48,783 nt of DNA from Candidatus Firestoneibacteriota bacterium (GTDB taxonomy: Bacteria > Oederibacteriota > Muellerivitia > Muellerivitales > Muellerivitaceae). The stretch lies in NCBI GenBank assembly GCA_013286205.1, contig JABDGD010000015.1, positions 1-48,783 on the forward strand, read 5' to 3'. Positions within the stretch are counted from its first letter, which is position 1; each line of letters opens with the position of its first letter. Both the position numbers and the translations under genes were made by a program. Below are positions 1 to 8,647 of this stretch, piece by piece. The notes beneath the pieces were generated by a model. That model ran no database searches. It was not told the origin of the DNA and worked only from the letters and a program-made list of their open reading frames with translations.

Positions 1-2
1 TG

Positions 3-305
3 GGCCGGGGTCTTTGGGGCTCGCCGATGAATGAGGCGAGCGCCTGGATGACACCCGATGGTTATGGATTATTTATTCTTCTATCAGTCGGCGCGGTGGC
101 CATGATGGCCCAGATGCTTTTTACGGAAGCCATCGGCCATACCAGCCTGGCGCTGGGGACGCTTTTAACTCTATCAGTTCCGGTTTTGGCCGCTTTGTTC
201 GGATGGTTTTTTCTTCAGGAAGCGCTGACGCCGCATTTTTTAGCCGGGATGGTTTTGGTTTTAACCGCCTGCGGCTCGCTCATCTGGCAGGAACAAAAGA
301 CTTAG
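3..305 (+). CDS. EamA/DMT-family transporter, C-terminal fragment
   Basis: This is the tail of an inner-membrane drug/metabolite exporter. The reading frame is open to the window edge, so the true start lies upstream; the ATG at 27 is internal. The visible ~100 residues contain about three hydrophobic segments. The last runs 'LAALFGWFFLQEALTPHF' and is followed by a final helix, which is the usual end of the second EamA repeat (a helix with a GWFFLxE motif, then the last TM). The substrate cannot be inferred from this fragment. The stop overlaps the convergent membrane-protein gene by 4 bp. Confidence 0.75.
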   Translation, partial: GRGLWGSPMNEASAWMTPDGYGLFILLSVGAVAMMAQMLFTEAIGHTSLALGTLLTLSVPVLAALFGWFFLQEALTPHFLAGMVLVLTACGSLIWQEQKT

Positions 306-1633
306 TACAAACTGTCCGGACGGCGCGGGCTTAGAAGCGCGAAGTTTTTTTGATCAATGGCCTGGGCCATCTGGTTTTTTTGCCGGGCGTAAATCGAATT
401 GTTTGTCTGAATGTTTTTCATCGTGTATCCCGCCTGAAACAGAACCACACAAAGAATAAACGCTAATCCAATCTTGTGCCAAATGGGATTGATGGCCAGA
501 TAGTCATAAACATAAAGTGAATAAAGCATGATCACGGGATAAAAGAGCACGATGCGGAATGATGCCGCCATGTCAGGAGAGAAGAGGAAACAGCCGTAGA
601 GCAGCAAGAAAGCGCCCAAACCGAGCCATTTCATAGGTTTCCAGCGGCGTAGGGGTATTTCGGGCACAAACCAAAATCCGATCATCAAGGCGGGCTGGAT
701 ATAACCGCTGAGCCAGAGCAAAAAGCCGGGAACTGCCAACAACGGCGAAGTCAGTAAATATTGAATCCGTTCGTTCGTGTGTTCGCCGATAAAGCGGGGC
801 ATTTCAAAACTGGCGATCGAAAGATAACGCGCCAGGGTTCCAAAAATATCCTTCGCGTTGTTCCAGTTGAATCCTGTGGCGAAACCATGAACGTCTTTGC
901 CGGTGCTAAAACCATAAACCGCGAAAGTGGGAATTAAGAGCGCTAAGAGCGGCAGAGAACCCAGCAAGGTAAACCCCAAAGCGTTTTTCCATTGGCCTTC
1001 TTTGATTTGTGAATAGATGGAGAAAAGAAGAAAGGGCACGAAGGCCAGCCAGGACATATGCAGCTGCATGACCCAGCACAAACCGAACCCCATCAATAAA
1101 TTGGCCCAGGTGCGGGATATGGCGGCGATGCGAAGCGCCGGAATCGTTTCCATAAAGCCGAGGAAGAATAAGACGCTTCCCAGAAAAGCGTAAGAGGGGT
1201 TGATGACCTGAGTGGAGTAGTGGGTCGCCCAGGGGGCTAATAAGACCCAGGTAAAAACAAACCAGGGAGATAAACGGGGCAGGCGTTTACAGGCATACCA
1301 GGCTAAAAGGCAAAGGCCGAGGAAAGACAAAAGGTTCAAAAACAAATAAGGCGATTCAGGCGAAGCGGAAAACCAGAAGGGCAGAGCGCCTAACAGGCCT
1401 TCGAGGGCGCCGGGCATTTGGGTGTGAAATTGGGTTTCGGGAGCGACGACATCGGGGCCGAAGTAAGGCCAGGTGTGGGTGGTGAAACACTTGAGGCCGA
1501 TCACATAGGTTTGAGTGTAATCGTCATCGGCGGTGACGCTGGGGCAATAGAGGCCAAAGACAAAACGAAAGAGTAGAGCCGCTGTCAGAAAAGCCAGGAA
1601 CAATATACGGATAGATAGGTTTGAACTTTTCAA
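302..1633 (-). CDS. Multi-pass membrane protein, GT-C glycosyltransferase-like
   Basis: A 443-residue integral membrane protein with about ten hydrophobic segments. A short cytoplasmic N-terminus is followed by the first TM (residues 8-28) and an acidic 'ADDDY' motif at 35-39. Acidic residues just after TM1 are typical of GT-C enzymes (PMT/ArnT-like), which take sugar from polyprenyl-phosphate donors on the periplasmic side. I therefore infer a cell-surface glycan role, but no specific family motif is conclusive. The start is TTG (1633) with a poor ribosome-binding site. The nearest gene on the same strand, malate dehydrogenase, has a strong terminator between them, so this gene probably has its own promoter. 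Confidence 0.6.
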   Translation of the reverse strand: MKSSNLSIRILFLAFLTAALLFRFVFGLYCPSVTADDDYTQTYVIGLKCFTTHTWPYFGPDVVAPETQFHTQMPGALEGLLGALPFWFSASPESPYLFLNLLSFLGLCLLAWYACKRLPRLSPWFVFTWVLLAPWATHYSTQVINPSYAFLGSVLFFLGFMETIPALRIAAISRTWANLLMGFGLCWVMQLHMSWLAFVPFLLFSIYSQIKEGQWKNALGFTLLGSLPLLALLIPTFAVYGFSTGKDVHGFATGFNWNNAKDIFGTLARYLSIASFEMPRFIGEHTNERIQYLLTSPLLAVPGFLLWLSGYIQPALMIGFWFVPEIPLRRWKPMKWLGLGAFLLLYGCFLFSPDMAASFRIVLFYPVIMLYSLYVYDYLAINPIWHKIGLAFILCVVLFQAGYTMKNIQTNNSIYARQKNQMAQAIDQKNFALLSPRRPDSLY

Positions 1634-1684
1634 AGGGGACCCAGTCTTAATTTTAAATGTTGAATTTTGAATTCTAAATTAATG

Positions 1685-1716
1685 AAAAAGGCTTTCAATT
1701 TTTTTAATTGAAAGCC
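1685..1716 (-). terminator. Rho-independent terminator after malate dehydrogenase
   Basis: A perfect 11-bp stem (1690-1700 with 1706-1716) has a 5-nt loop. On the minus strand it is followed by a T run (1685-1689). It lies just downstream of mdh. The plus-strand side also carries a short T stretch, so it may work in both directions. Confidence 0.75.
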
Positions 1717-1757
1717 TTTCTTAAATTCATAATTTAAAACTTAAAATTCATAATTGG

Positions 1758-2687
1758 TTATTTAAGCGCCTTCATGGTTTCGCGAATCAGATCCGCGGAT
1801 TTTTCCACCATGGCGCGCTCGTCGTTATTCAAAGGAATCTCGATGATGTTTTCCAAGCCCTTGGAACCGAGTTTGGAATAAACACCGAAGTACATGTCCT
1901 TCAAACCATATTCCCCTTCCAAATAGACGGAGCAGGGAACGATGAGTTTTTTGTCTTTCAAGATGGCTTCGACCATGGAACCGGCAGCGGCTCCCGGAGC
2001 GTACCAGGCGGAAACACCGATCAAGTTCACCAATTCGCCGCCGCCCTTGCGGGTGCGGTCCACAATGGCAGTGACTTGTTCCGGCTTCAAAATGTTGGAA
2101 ATCGGAATGCCCGCGATGGTCGAGTAGCGGACCAGGGGAACCATTTCGTCACCATGTCCGCCGATAACCGCGGCGTGCACGTTTTCAACGGCCACATCAG
2201 TGGCTTGCGCCAGGAAGGTGCGCATACGAGCGCTGTCCAAAACGCCCGCTTGACCGATGACGCGGTGCTTCGGCAAGCCTGAGGCTTTGTAAGCCACGTA
2301 GCACATGGTATCCAAGGGGTTGGTGACCACGATTAAGATCGTGTTAGGGGAAGCGGCAACCAGCTTTTTGGTGACGTCCGAGACGATGCTCTGGTTAATG
2401 GCGACCAGGTCTTCACGGCTCATACCCGGTTTGCGGGGCATGCCGGCGGTGATGACGCAGATGTCGGAGTTCGCGGTATCGGCGTAATCCGTCGTACCGG
2501 TTAAATGGGTGTTATAGCCCGAAATAGGGCCCACTTGCAGAAGGTCCAAAGCTTTGCCCTTGGGCATGTCTTTGGCAGCGGGAATATCCAACAACACGAC
2601 ATCGCCCAAATCTCTTTCGGCAATCCACGCCGCGCAAGAAGCGCCAACGTTACCAGCACCGACGACTGTAATTTTGGGACGAGCCAT
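1758..2687 (-). CDS. mdh: Malate dehydrogenase (LDH-like type)
   Basis: Oxidises malate to oxaloacetate with NAD in the TCA cycle; cytoplasmic. The 309 residues are the usual family length. Visible motifs: Rossmann GAGNVG at 10-15; Asp34 at the end of strand 2, which favours NAD over NADP; and the substrate loop PRKPGMSR at 84-91. Arg85 there is the malate-selecting residue where lactate dehydrogenases have Gln. D151 and R154 are the catalytic Asp and substrate Arg, and the catalytic His178 lies in GGHGDEM. The start is ATG at 2687, with a strong AGGAGG site a few bases upstream. It is monocistronic, with its own terminator. An aconitase gene lies 6 kb away on the same strand, so two TCA enzymes occur in the window but not in one operon. 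Confidence 0.96.
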   Translation of the reverse strand: MARPKITVVGAGNVGASCAAWIAERDLGDVVLLDIPAAKDMPKGKALDLLQVGPISGYNTHLTGTTDYADTANSDICVITAGMPRKPGMSREDLVAINQSIVSDVTKKLVAASPNTILIVVTNPLDTMCYVAYKASGLPKHRVIGQAGVLDSARMRTFLAQATDVAVENVHAAVIGGHGDEMVPLVRYSTIAGIPISNILKPEQVTAIVDRTRKGGGELVNLIGVSAWYAPGAAAGSMVEAILKDKKLIVPCSVYLEGEYGLKDMYFGVYSKLGSKGLENIIEIPLNNDERAMVEKSADLIRETMKALK

Positions 2688-2892
2688 AAATCCTCCTGAA
2701 ATGGGTAAAAGTCTTTCGAAGCGAAAGGTAGTCTACTCAAAGCTTTATTTAATGTCTATGAGACGGACCGCCCGGAAAGTGGATAAAAATGAATCGGTTT
2801 CTTACCATTTAAATGGTTTACCCGACACTTTTTTATGATTTTTTAAGCTCTAACGTTTATCTTTGTTATCGACATTCAAAAGGACGAGGCAC

Positions 2893-3423
2893 ATGGCACA
2901 TAAGGGTTTTACACTTTGGTTTACGGGTCTTTCGGGGTCGGGTAAATCCACCATTTCAGAAAGAGTCGGCCACCAGATTCAAAAAATGGGATTTCCGATG
3001 GAAATTCTCGACGGGGACATTGTGCGTACCAATTTGTCCAAGGGTTTGGGTTTTTCCCATGAGGACCGGGATGAGAACATTAAACGCGTCGGGTTTGTGT
3101 GCCAACTCCTTACCCGCAACGGTATTCCCAACATCGCTTCAGTGATTTCTCCTTACCGCGCCGCCCGGGACCATAACCGTCAGAAGATTAAGAACTTTGT
3201 GGAAGTTTATGTGGCCTGCCCGGTGGAAGTTTGCGCCAAGCGGGATGTGAAGGGTCTCTATCAAAAGGCTATGGCGGGAGAGATACAGCACTTTACGGGG
3301 GTCAATGATCCTTATGAAGAACCGCTCAATCCCGAAATCACCTGTCACACCGATAAAGAATCCATCGAGGAAAGCGTCGAAAAGGTCATCAAGAAGCTCC
3401 AAGAATTAGGATACCTTTCTTAA
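2893..3423 (+). CDS. cysC: Adenylyl-sulfate (APS) kinase
   Basis: Phosphorylates adenosine 5'-phosphosulfate to PAPS in the cytoplasm, supplying sulfate for assimilation or for sulfotransferases. With the ATG at 2893 (AGGACGAGG just upstream) the protein has 176 residues, the normal CysC size; an in-frame ATG at 2863 is less well placed. The P-loop GLSGSGKST is at 12-20, LDGD and the phosphate-binding region follow, and the conserved SPY/RAARD stretch lies in the middle. No ATP sulfurylase (CysD/CysN or Sat) or PAPS reductase is nearby. The stop codon directly abuts the TTG start of a YfhO-type membrane protein, so the two are probably co-translated. That leaves open a link between PAPS and surface glycans, which is inference. 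Confidence 0.95.
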   Translation: MAHKGFTLWFTGLSGSGKSTISERVGHQIQKMGFPMEILDGDIVRTNLSKGLGFSHEDRDENIKRVGFVCQLLTRNGIPNIASVISPYRAARDHNRQKIKNFVEVYVACPVEVCAKRDVKGLYQKAMAGEIQHFTGVNDPYEEPLNPEITCHTDKESIEESVEKVIKKLQELGYLS

Positions 3424-5664
3424 TTGGATTCATCAGAACCTAAGCATCATTCTGAAAAGTTTTTGCCTTGGTTGGCCGGATTATTTTTTTTAGTGGTCAC
3501 CGTTTTTTTCTTCCGTCATTTTCTTTCTCTTTCAGGAACAATGGTCGTTTCAAAAATCACCGATGATCTGGCGGGCCAGTTTGTCTGGTGGCGCCAGTTT
3601 GGTTTTGATGAGCTGAAAAAAGGACATCTGGCCCTTTGGAATCCCCGTCTCTATTGCGGGGAACCTTTCTTCGGCGGGTTTCAGTCCGCCCTTCTTTATC
3701 CTCCTAACTGGCTTTTTATGTGTTTGCCCCTGCCATTCGCGCTTAACTTCAGCATGGCGCTTCATGTGTTCCTCGCCGGTTGGTTTACTTATCTTTGGGT
3801 TTCAGCCCGTGGTTCTCATCCCGTCTCCGCTTTGATGGGCGGTTTAATGTTTATGTTCGGGGCGGCCTATGTTCTGCATCTGGTGCCGGGTCACTTGCCG
3901 AATCTATGTACTATGGTGTGGATTCCGCTCATTTTTTTGGCAATTGACCAGTATCGAAAAGAATTGAAGACCAAATGGATTTTGATGGGGATGGCAGTGA
4001 TGGCCCTTCAGGTTTTTTCGGGTCACATTCAATATGTCTATTACACCGGCGTGATTACGGCTATTTACGCTTTGTGCAACCTGCCTGAGAAAAAGAAGCT
4101 TCAGTTTTTAGGCGGCATCAGTCTTATCTATATAGGAGCGGTTTTGCTGTCGGCGGTGCAATTGATGGCGGGTTGGGCCGCGATGGTAGAAGGGGCACGC
4201 TCCCAAACGCTCGATATCGGCTTTTTGGATATAGCAGACATTTCTCCAGAACGGCTGTGGTGTCTACTCATGCCGGAGTTTTTTGGCGGCTACCAGGCCT
4301 ATTGGGGCGGGGGAATGTACCATGAGGGTGTGGTGTTTGTCAGCGTGACAGCTTTTGTCTTGGCGCTCTTCGCGCTAAAAGTCTCACCAAACCAACAAAA
4401 GAAATTTTTTGTCTTTCTGATTTTGGGGATGCTGGCGGTAGCGGTGGGCACCAGGCTCCCCTTCTTCGTTCTCTTCTGCAAGTATTTCCCCCTCTTTGAC
4501 CACTTCCGGGGCATTGGTAAGCTTAATATTTTTATCACGATCTGTCTGATCGCGTTGTCGGCGATGGGCATGGATGAGGTTTTCCGCAATCCTTCTTCTT
4601 TAGGGAAGTTAGCCAGCGGTGCTTTTAAAGGCGCTTTGGTCTTTATGGCGGTGGGTTTCATTTTTGTGATCGTACCTCGGTTTGGATTGCCGCGGCACTT
4701 CGACCCCTTTTTAATTCATATTCCCCAAATGGTCTGGGGTATTTGGCAATGCGCTTTAACCCTGTTGGTTTTGGCAGGGATGGCGCTTCTGGGTCTTCGT
4801 TGGAAGCCGATGCGTTATGGATTTGTGGCGCTGGCTTTTCTGGAGCTTTTTACTTTCGCGTCGGCCAATTTGCCCTCTTTTGATTTAACCGCTCTGCGCA
4901 AAGAAGTTTCCAAAATTCAGACCCTTTATGACCAGGACCCGGGAGATTACCGCGTTTATACCCGGTCTACCAATTACGCGCTGGGAACCACTGGCGGCAG
5001 TGTTTGGGGTGACGATCCGGCCTTCACTTTACGCTACAACCGTTTTTCCACGCAGAAAGAGAATAACCGGTTTTATTACCCGCATGAGGATGATGCTAAC
5101 CCGCCATGGTCGAAGGCGATGGAAATGACCCGGCTTAAATATGTTCTTTTCAAAGAACAGGGCAGCTGGGTGCCAGAAAAGACAGGCCTCCATCCGGTGG
5201 CCCGCGCCGAGTTGGTCCATCATTGGACGGTGAAACCCATGGATGAAGTTTTTCCGGCGCTGATGGATTCGCGTTTTAACCCGCGCGAAAGTGTTTATTT
5301 GGAGTCCGATCCGGGAATGCAAACCGGCTCCGCAAAACAAAAAGGACAAGTCGCCCTCAAGGATATTTCGAGCGACGCGGTGGAGATCAGCGCGCAAGTC
5401 GCCTCGCCCCAAATTTTGGTCATCAGCGATTGCTACAGCAAAGATTGGAAAGCCAGCGCGGCGGCGGATTCCACCCAAAGGACTTATCGGGTCATGCCCG
5501 CGAATGGATTTCAGATGGGGATCCCCTTGGAATCGGGTACTCACCACTTTGTTCTTCAATACAGGCCCCATGCTTTTGTTATCGGCAGCTGGATTTCGTG
5601 GATAGCGTGGTTTTTATGGATTGGTGTTTTCTTTTTCACCGTTCCTTTAAGCCGCCGCCCTTAA
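3424..5664 (+). CDS. YfhO-family multi-pass membrane protein
   Basis: A 746-residue protein with about twelve TM segments and a soluble C-terminal region (roughly residues 490-710), ending in one more TM. The early motif 'GEPFFGGFQSALLYPPNW' is the hallmark of YfhO/PF09586-type proteins. These are GT-C-like and are implicated in glycosylating lipoteichoic acid or other envelope polymers. The reading frame begins with TTG immediately after the cysC stop; the first TM (about residues 12-33) needs this start, because the next ATG would remove it. Coupling to cysC is therefore likely. The substrate is unknown. Confidence 0.82.
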   Translation: MDSSEPKHHSEKFLPWLAGLFFLVVTVFFFRHFLSLSGTMVVSKITDDLAGQFVWWRQFGFDELKKGHLALWNPRLYCGEPFFGGFQSALLYPPNWLFMCLPLPFALNFSMALHVFLAGWFTYLWVSARGSHPVSALMGGLMFMFGAAYVLHLVPGHLPNLCTMVWIPLIFLAIDQYRKELKTKWILMGMAVMALQVFSGHIQYVYYTGVITAIYALCNLPEKKKLQFLGGISLIYIGAVLLSAVQLMAGWAAMVEGARSQTLDIGFLDIADISPERLWCLLMPEFFGGYQAYWGGGMYHEGVVFVSVTAFVLALFALKVSPNQQKKFFVFLILGMLAVAVGTRLPFFVLFCKYFPLFDHFRGIGKLNIFITICLIALSAMGMDEVFRNPSSLGKLASGAFKGALVFMAVGFIFVIVPRFGLPRHFDPFLIHIPQMVWGIWQCALTLLVLAGMALLGLRWKPMRYGFVALAFLELFTFASANLPSFDLTALRKEVSKIQTLYDQDPGDYRVYTRSTNYALGTTGGSVWGDDPAFTLRYNRFSTQKENNRFYYPHEDDANPPWSKAMEMTRLKYVLFKEQGSWVPEKTGLHPVARAELVHHWTVKPMDEVFPALMDSRFNPRESVYLESDPGMQTGSAKQKGQVALKDISSDAVEISAQVASPQILVISDCYSKDWKASAAADSTQRTYRVMPANGFQMGIPLESGTHHFVLQYRPHAFVIGSWISWIAWFLWIGVFFFTVPLSRRP

Positions 5665-5708
5665 ACCCTATAATGCTGTTGTTCCATTTCACTTGATAGA
5701 AAGTTCCC

Positions 5709-6554
5709 ATGAAAACCGCTGACCTTCATATGCATACCAACCACTCGGACGGCACCTTGAACCCGGTAGAGCTGGCCAGACTGGCTAAAGAACAAAATTT
5801 AGACGCGGTGGCTTTAACCGATCACGATACGGTGACCGGGTTGGCTGAGTTGGTGGAAGAAGTGAACAAGCTGGGTATTGAGGCGATACCCGGCGTGGAA
5901 CTGTCGGCAAAGTTTTCTCCGGGCACTTTACATATTCTGGGCTACGGGTTTGACCCCAATGGTCCTATTCGTCAAAAGCTGGAAGAGTTTCAAAAAGCCC
6001 GTGCTGAAAGAAATCCGCAGATTCTGGCTAAGCTCGCCGAACTGGGAATGCCGCTCACTATTGATGAAGTAAAAAAACTTTCCGGCGCGAAAAACCAAAT
6101 TGGCCGGCCCCATATCGCCAAGGCTCTGGAAGCCAAAGGCTACGCTTCTTACGAAGAGGCTTTCGACAAATATCTCACCAAGGGCGGCCCAGCCTATATC
6201 AACAAGGCGGGTTGGTCCGCTCAAGAATGTATCGACCTGATTCACGAATCCGGCGGGGTCGCGGTGATCGCCCACCCAATTCAAATGAAACTTCAAGGAA
6301 TGGAACTGCGCACCAAATTAAAAGAATTAGCTGACATGGGGATGGATGGGATTGAAGTGGTTCACCCTGACCACAAGCCGGAAGATCAGGCCTTCTTCGC
6401 TTCTTTGGCTGAGGAATTCGGTCTTTTGCCCACGGGCGGCAGCGATTTTCACGGGGCACATAAGCCGGGAATTCAACTCGGCCAGTGCCGGCCGCCTTAT
6501 ACTTATCTAGAGGCCCTTCGGGAGCGGATGAAGTATTGGAGAGAGAAGAACTGA
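5709..6554 (+). CDS. PHP-domain phosphoesterase (TrpH/YciV-like)
   Basis: A metal-dependent phosphoesterase of the COG0613 group; characterised relatives hydrolyse 3',5'-nucleoside bisphosphates or short 5'-RNA ends. Residues 5-17 carry the PHP signature (H7-x-H9-T-x-x-S-D14-G-T). The second metal site is in LTDHDT near 36-41, GVELSA follows near 64, and late motifs include AHP near 190 and GGSDFHG near 245. The length (281) fits the single-domain family. ATG start. It is the third gene of a plus-strand run, and its stop lies 1 bp before the next ATG, so co-transcription with the downstream unknown gene is likely. Confidence 0.88.
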   Translation: MKTADLHMHTNHSDGTLNPVELARLAKEQNLDAVALTDHDTVTGLAELVEEVNKLGIEAIPGVELSAKFSPGTLHILGYGFDPNGPIRQKLEEFQKARAERNPQILAKLAELGMPLTIDEVKKLSGAKNQIGRPHIAKALEAKGYASYEEAFDKYLTKGGPAYINKAGWSAQECIDLIHESGGVAVIAHPIQMKLQGMELRTKLKELADMGMDGIEVVHPDHKPEDQAFFASLAEEFGLLPTGGSDFHGAHKPGIQLGQCRPPYTYLEALRERMKYWREKN

Positions 6555-6555
6555 T

Positions 6556-7239
6556 ATGGACCAACAAATCACACCGGACCAATTTTTAGAGAACGCTAAA
6601 ACCTGGAAGCCCGCCGAGGATTTCAGAAAACAAATTGATCATCAGTTGAAAACCGTTAAGTTGCCGGACGCGCTTATTCCAGATTTCGCCGAAGCCTTTC
6701 ACGCCTGCGCTCAAAGCACTTATGACTACATTCAATATATTCACGAGCTCTCGACCACCAAAGAGATCGACAAGAAAAACTTTTTGCCTCAAGTGGCCCA
6801 GCTCATTGGGTTGGTGCACTCGCTTCAAAAGGCGGGAAAGCTTTATCAGGAAGCTTTTAAAAAGTTTGACGGCACGATTCGCGAAAAGCTTACCCAAGAT
6901 GAGTTTGACACCGTTTATTACGACGCGATTCAAAATATCGAGCTTCGGTCGCTTTTAAAAAAGATCATCGATGAGGTCGAAGTGGTTTTGCAGACCTTTT
7001 CGCTGGTCAGCCAGGATTTGACGGGGGTTGAGTGTGTAGATCTTTATGAGACTAGCATCCGCTTTCAGCTGTTCTTACAGTACTTCATGGCCAAACATAA
7101 ATTTTCCAACGAAGAGTTATGGTCGATTTTGTTTGATGTATACAGCCAGGTTTTAGAACTAGATGGTGTTTCAATCGCGCCGACGGAGTCGGAACTCAAA
7201 GACCTTCATCAGAAAATCCAGAAGTTTAGAAATAATTAA
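6556..7239 (+). CDS. Unknown helical protein
   Basis: I do not recognise this 227-residue protein. It has no signal peptide or TM segment and looks cytoplasmic. It is almost entirely predicted helix, rich in Lys, Gln, Leu and Phe, with no Cys/His metal cluster. The C-terminal part (about 150-225) has a regular hydrophobic pattern, 'FQLFLQYFMAKHKFSNEELW', resembling a helical bundle. Its start is 1 bp after the PHP phosphoesterase stop, with a purine-rich stretch (GAGAGAAGAA) as ribosome-binding site. Coupled expression suggests a related role, but nothing more can be said. Confidence 0.7.
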   Translation: MDQQITPDQFLENAKTWKPAEDFRKQIDHQLKTVKLPDALIPDFAEAFHACAQSTYDYIQYIHELSTTKEIDKKNFLPQVAQLIGLVHSLQKAGKLYQEAFKKFDGTIREKLTQDEFDTVYYDAIQNIELRSLLKKIIDEVEVVLQTFSLVSQDLTGVECVDLYETSIRFQLFLQYFMAKHKFSNEELWSILFDVYSQVLELDGVSIAPTESELKDLHQKIQKFRNN

Positions 7240-7281
7240 TAAAATTTTTTAACTGCCAAGAAAATATAAAAGGCCCTCATC

Positions 7282-7308
7282 CCCGAACTGGGGACTTCGG
7301 GATTTTTA
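7282..7308 (+). terminator. Weak terminator after the unknown helical gene
   Basis: A short stem (CCCGAA 7282-7287 with TTCGGG 7296-7301) is followed by ATTTTTATA. An alternative TCCCC/GGGGA pairing overlaps it. It lies between two convergent genes. Confidence 0.4.
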
Positions 7309-7310
7309 TA

Positions 7311-8246
7311 TTAAATGTTGATGGTCAATCCCTCGTATGCCGCAATCGTATTCGCGAAGAGTTTCTTGGCGCCTTCTTCTTTTTTCGCGATAGCGTCGTC
7401 ATCGTGATTGGGATCGTGATGATAGAGCGCCAATTGCTTCACGCCCGCTTCCTGCGCCACGCGGCAGGCCATTTCGGGAGTGGAGTGGCCGTAGCCCTGG
7501 GTCGTCATCGTACCGGTGCCGGTATATTGTTCCATCGTGTACTGAGCGTCATGAATGAGAAGATCGGCGCCCTTAGCGAAGTGAATCAGGCGGCGGTCGC
7601 CCTCAGCGTAGCTTTCAATGTCGGTGGCATACACAATCGTTTTGCCCGCGTGTTCCAACTTATAAATAATCGAGCCGCTCTTGGGATGGTTGTAGGCGCG
7701 GTACTGGCTCACCACGACTTTATCTTTTGAAGTGTGGGCGCTGCCGGCGCCGTTGACGCGCTCCGCTTCCTCGCCTGAGGCCAAAATAATCTGATCCAGC
7801 GGTTTTAACGTGCCCACATGCTTGATGGCGTTGGTTTCCTCAAAGTCGACGGGAAAGAACATTTGATCCATCAACATATCCAAAACATATTTCATGTCGT
7901 TGGGTTGTCCGATGGGCGCGTAAGCTGAAGGACCGTAAATCGATAATGAGGCATCCGCTAAAAAAATAGGCGTAAAAAAGGGAAGACCCATGATGTGATC
8001 GTGATGGGTATGGGAAATCAGAATAGTAGTTCTAAGTTTTTTGAGTTTTTCTTTATTCGCGATAAAAGTTTTAACTAATTGTTTGCCCGCTTCGACGATA
8101 CCAGTGCCGGCATCGAGAAAGATGGTGTGATCAAGAGCATTCACTTGGACGCAGGAGGAATTGCCGCCAATTTTTACGGTGCTGGGGCCAGGCACGGGAA
8201 TAGAGCCGCGGACACCCCGAAAGGTGATGGTGAAGTCGTGAGCCAT
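7311..8246 (-). CDS. Metallo-beta-lactamase-fold hydrolase
   Basis: A cytoplasmic zinc hydrolase of the MBL superfamily, in the RNase Z/phosphodiesterase-like branch that opens 'GVRGSIPVPGP...GGNSSCV'. The metal motif HTHHDH is at 79-84 (H79, H81, D83, H84). A later ATDIE near residue 208 supplies the bridging Asp, a further His lies in the LIHDAQYT region, and a final His is in YHHDP near residue 275. At 311 residues it is a single-domain protein. It starts at ATG 8246 with AGGAG nine bases upstream. The substrate (cyclic nucleotide, RNA or other phosphodiester) is not determined. Confidence 0.85.
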   Translation of the reverse strand: MAHDFTITFRGVRGSIPVPGPSTVKIGGNSSCVQVNALDHTIFLDAGTGIVEAGKQLVKTFIANKEKLKKLRTTILISHTHHDHIMGLPFFTPIFLADASLSIYGPSAYAPIGQPNDMKYVLDMLMDQMFFPVDFEETNAIKHVGTLKPLDQIILASGEEAERVNGAGSAHTSKDKVVVSQYRAYNHPKSGSIIYKLEHAGKTIVYATDIESYAEGDRRLIHFAKGADLLIHDAQYTMEQYTGTGTMTTQGYGHSTPEMACRVAQEAGVKQLALYHHDPNHDDDAIAKKEEGAKKLFANTIAAYEGLTINI

Positions 8247-8336
8247 GGGCGTCGTCTCCTGGGCATCTAAGTGGGTACAACGGGTTTATTATTCCAAAAA
8301 AAGGGGTGTTTGCAAAGAATTAACCCGGAAAAGGGC

Positions 8337-8576
8337 TTAGGGCTCCCAAAGGGCCCGGGCACCGCAATGTTGGCATTCAGGGGCTTTTTCGCCTGCTTTG
8401 AGGTAGACACTAACTGTGCGGTTCTCCGCGGCACAGGTGACGCACAGGTGGGGTCCGGTATAGAGAACCTTCTCACCCGGATTGCGGGGGGAAATGTCGA
8501 TATTCATCTTGGCCTGGGCGCCATCCGATGGGTTGGCTTTGGGATCCAGCGGGGTGCCTGAGGGTAGAGTTTCCAA
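8337..8576 (-). CDS. Small zinc-ribbon protein
   Basis: A 79-residue ORF starting at TTG (8576) with CGAGGAA about 6 bases upstream. The last half has two CxxC knuckles (C45/C48 and C68/C71, 19 residues between), with the second in CQHCG, consistent with one zinc-ribbon. The first 30 residues look disordered. No specific family is recognised. Overlapping ORFs on both strands have no comparable motif. It lies between the aconitase terminator and the MBL hydrolase on the same strand and may be co-transcribed with the latter (90-bp gap). Confidence 0.6.
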   Translation of the reverse strand: METLPSGTPLDPKANPSDGAQAKMNIDISPRNPGEKVLYTGPHLCVTCAAENRTVSVYLKAGEKAPECQHCGARALWEP

Positions 8577-8599
8577 TAGTTCCTCGAAATGAAAGTAAT

Positions 8600-8630
8600 A
8601 AAAAAGCCCCGTCTAGTTAAAGACGGGGCT
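8600..8630 (-). terminator. Rho-independent terminator after aconitase
   Basis: A perfect 10-bp GC-rich stem (8605-8614 with 8621-8630) has a 6-nt loop and is followed on the minus strand by six T residues (8600-8605). Confidence 0.85.
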
Positions 8631-8647
8631 CATGAAACGAACGACAG

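Noticed and set aside
5029..5571. 180-residue minus-strand frame
   Set aside because: Antisense to the YfhO gene, which has a continuous recognisable frame; no domain found.
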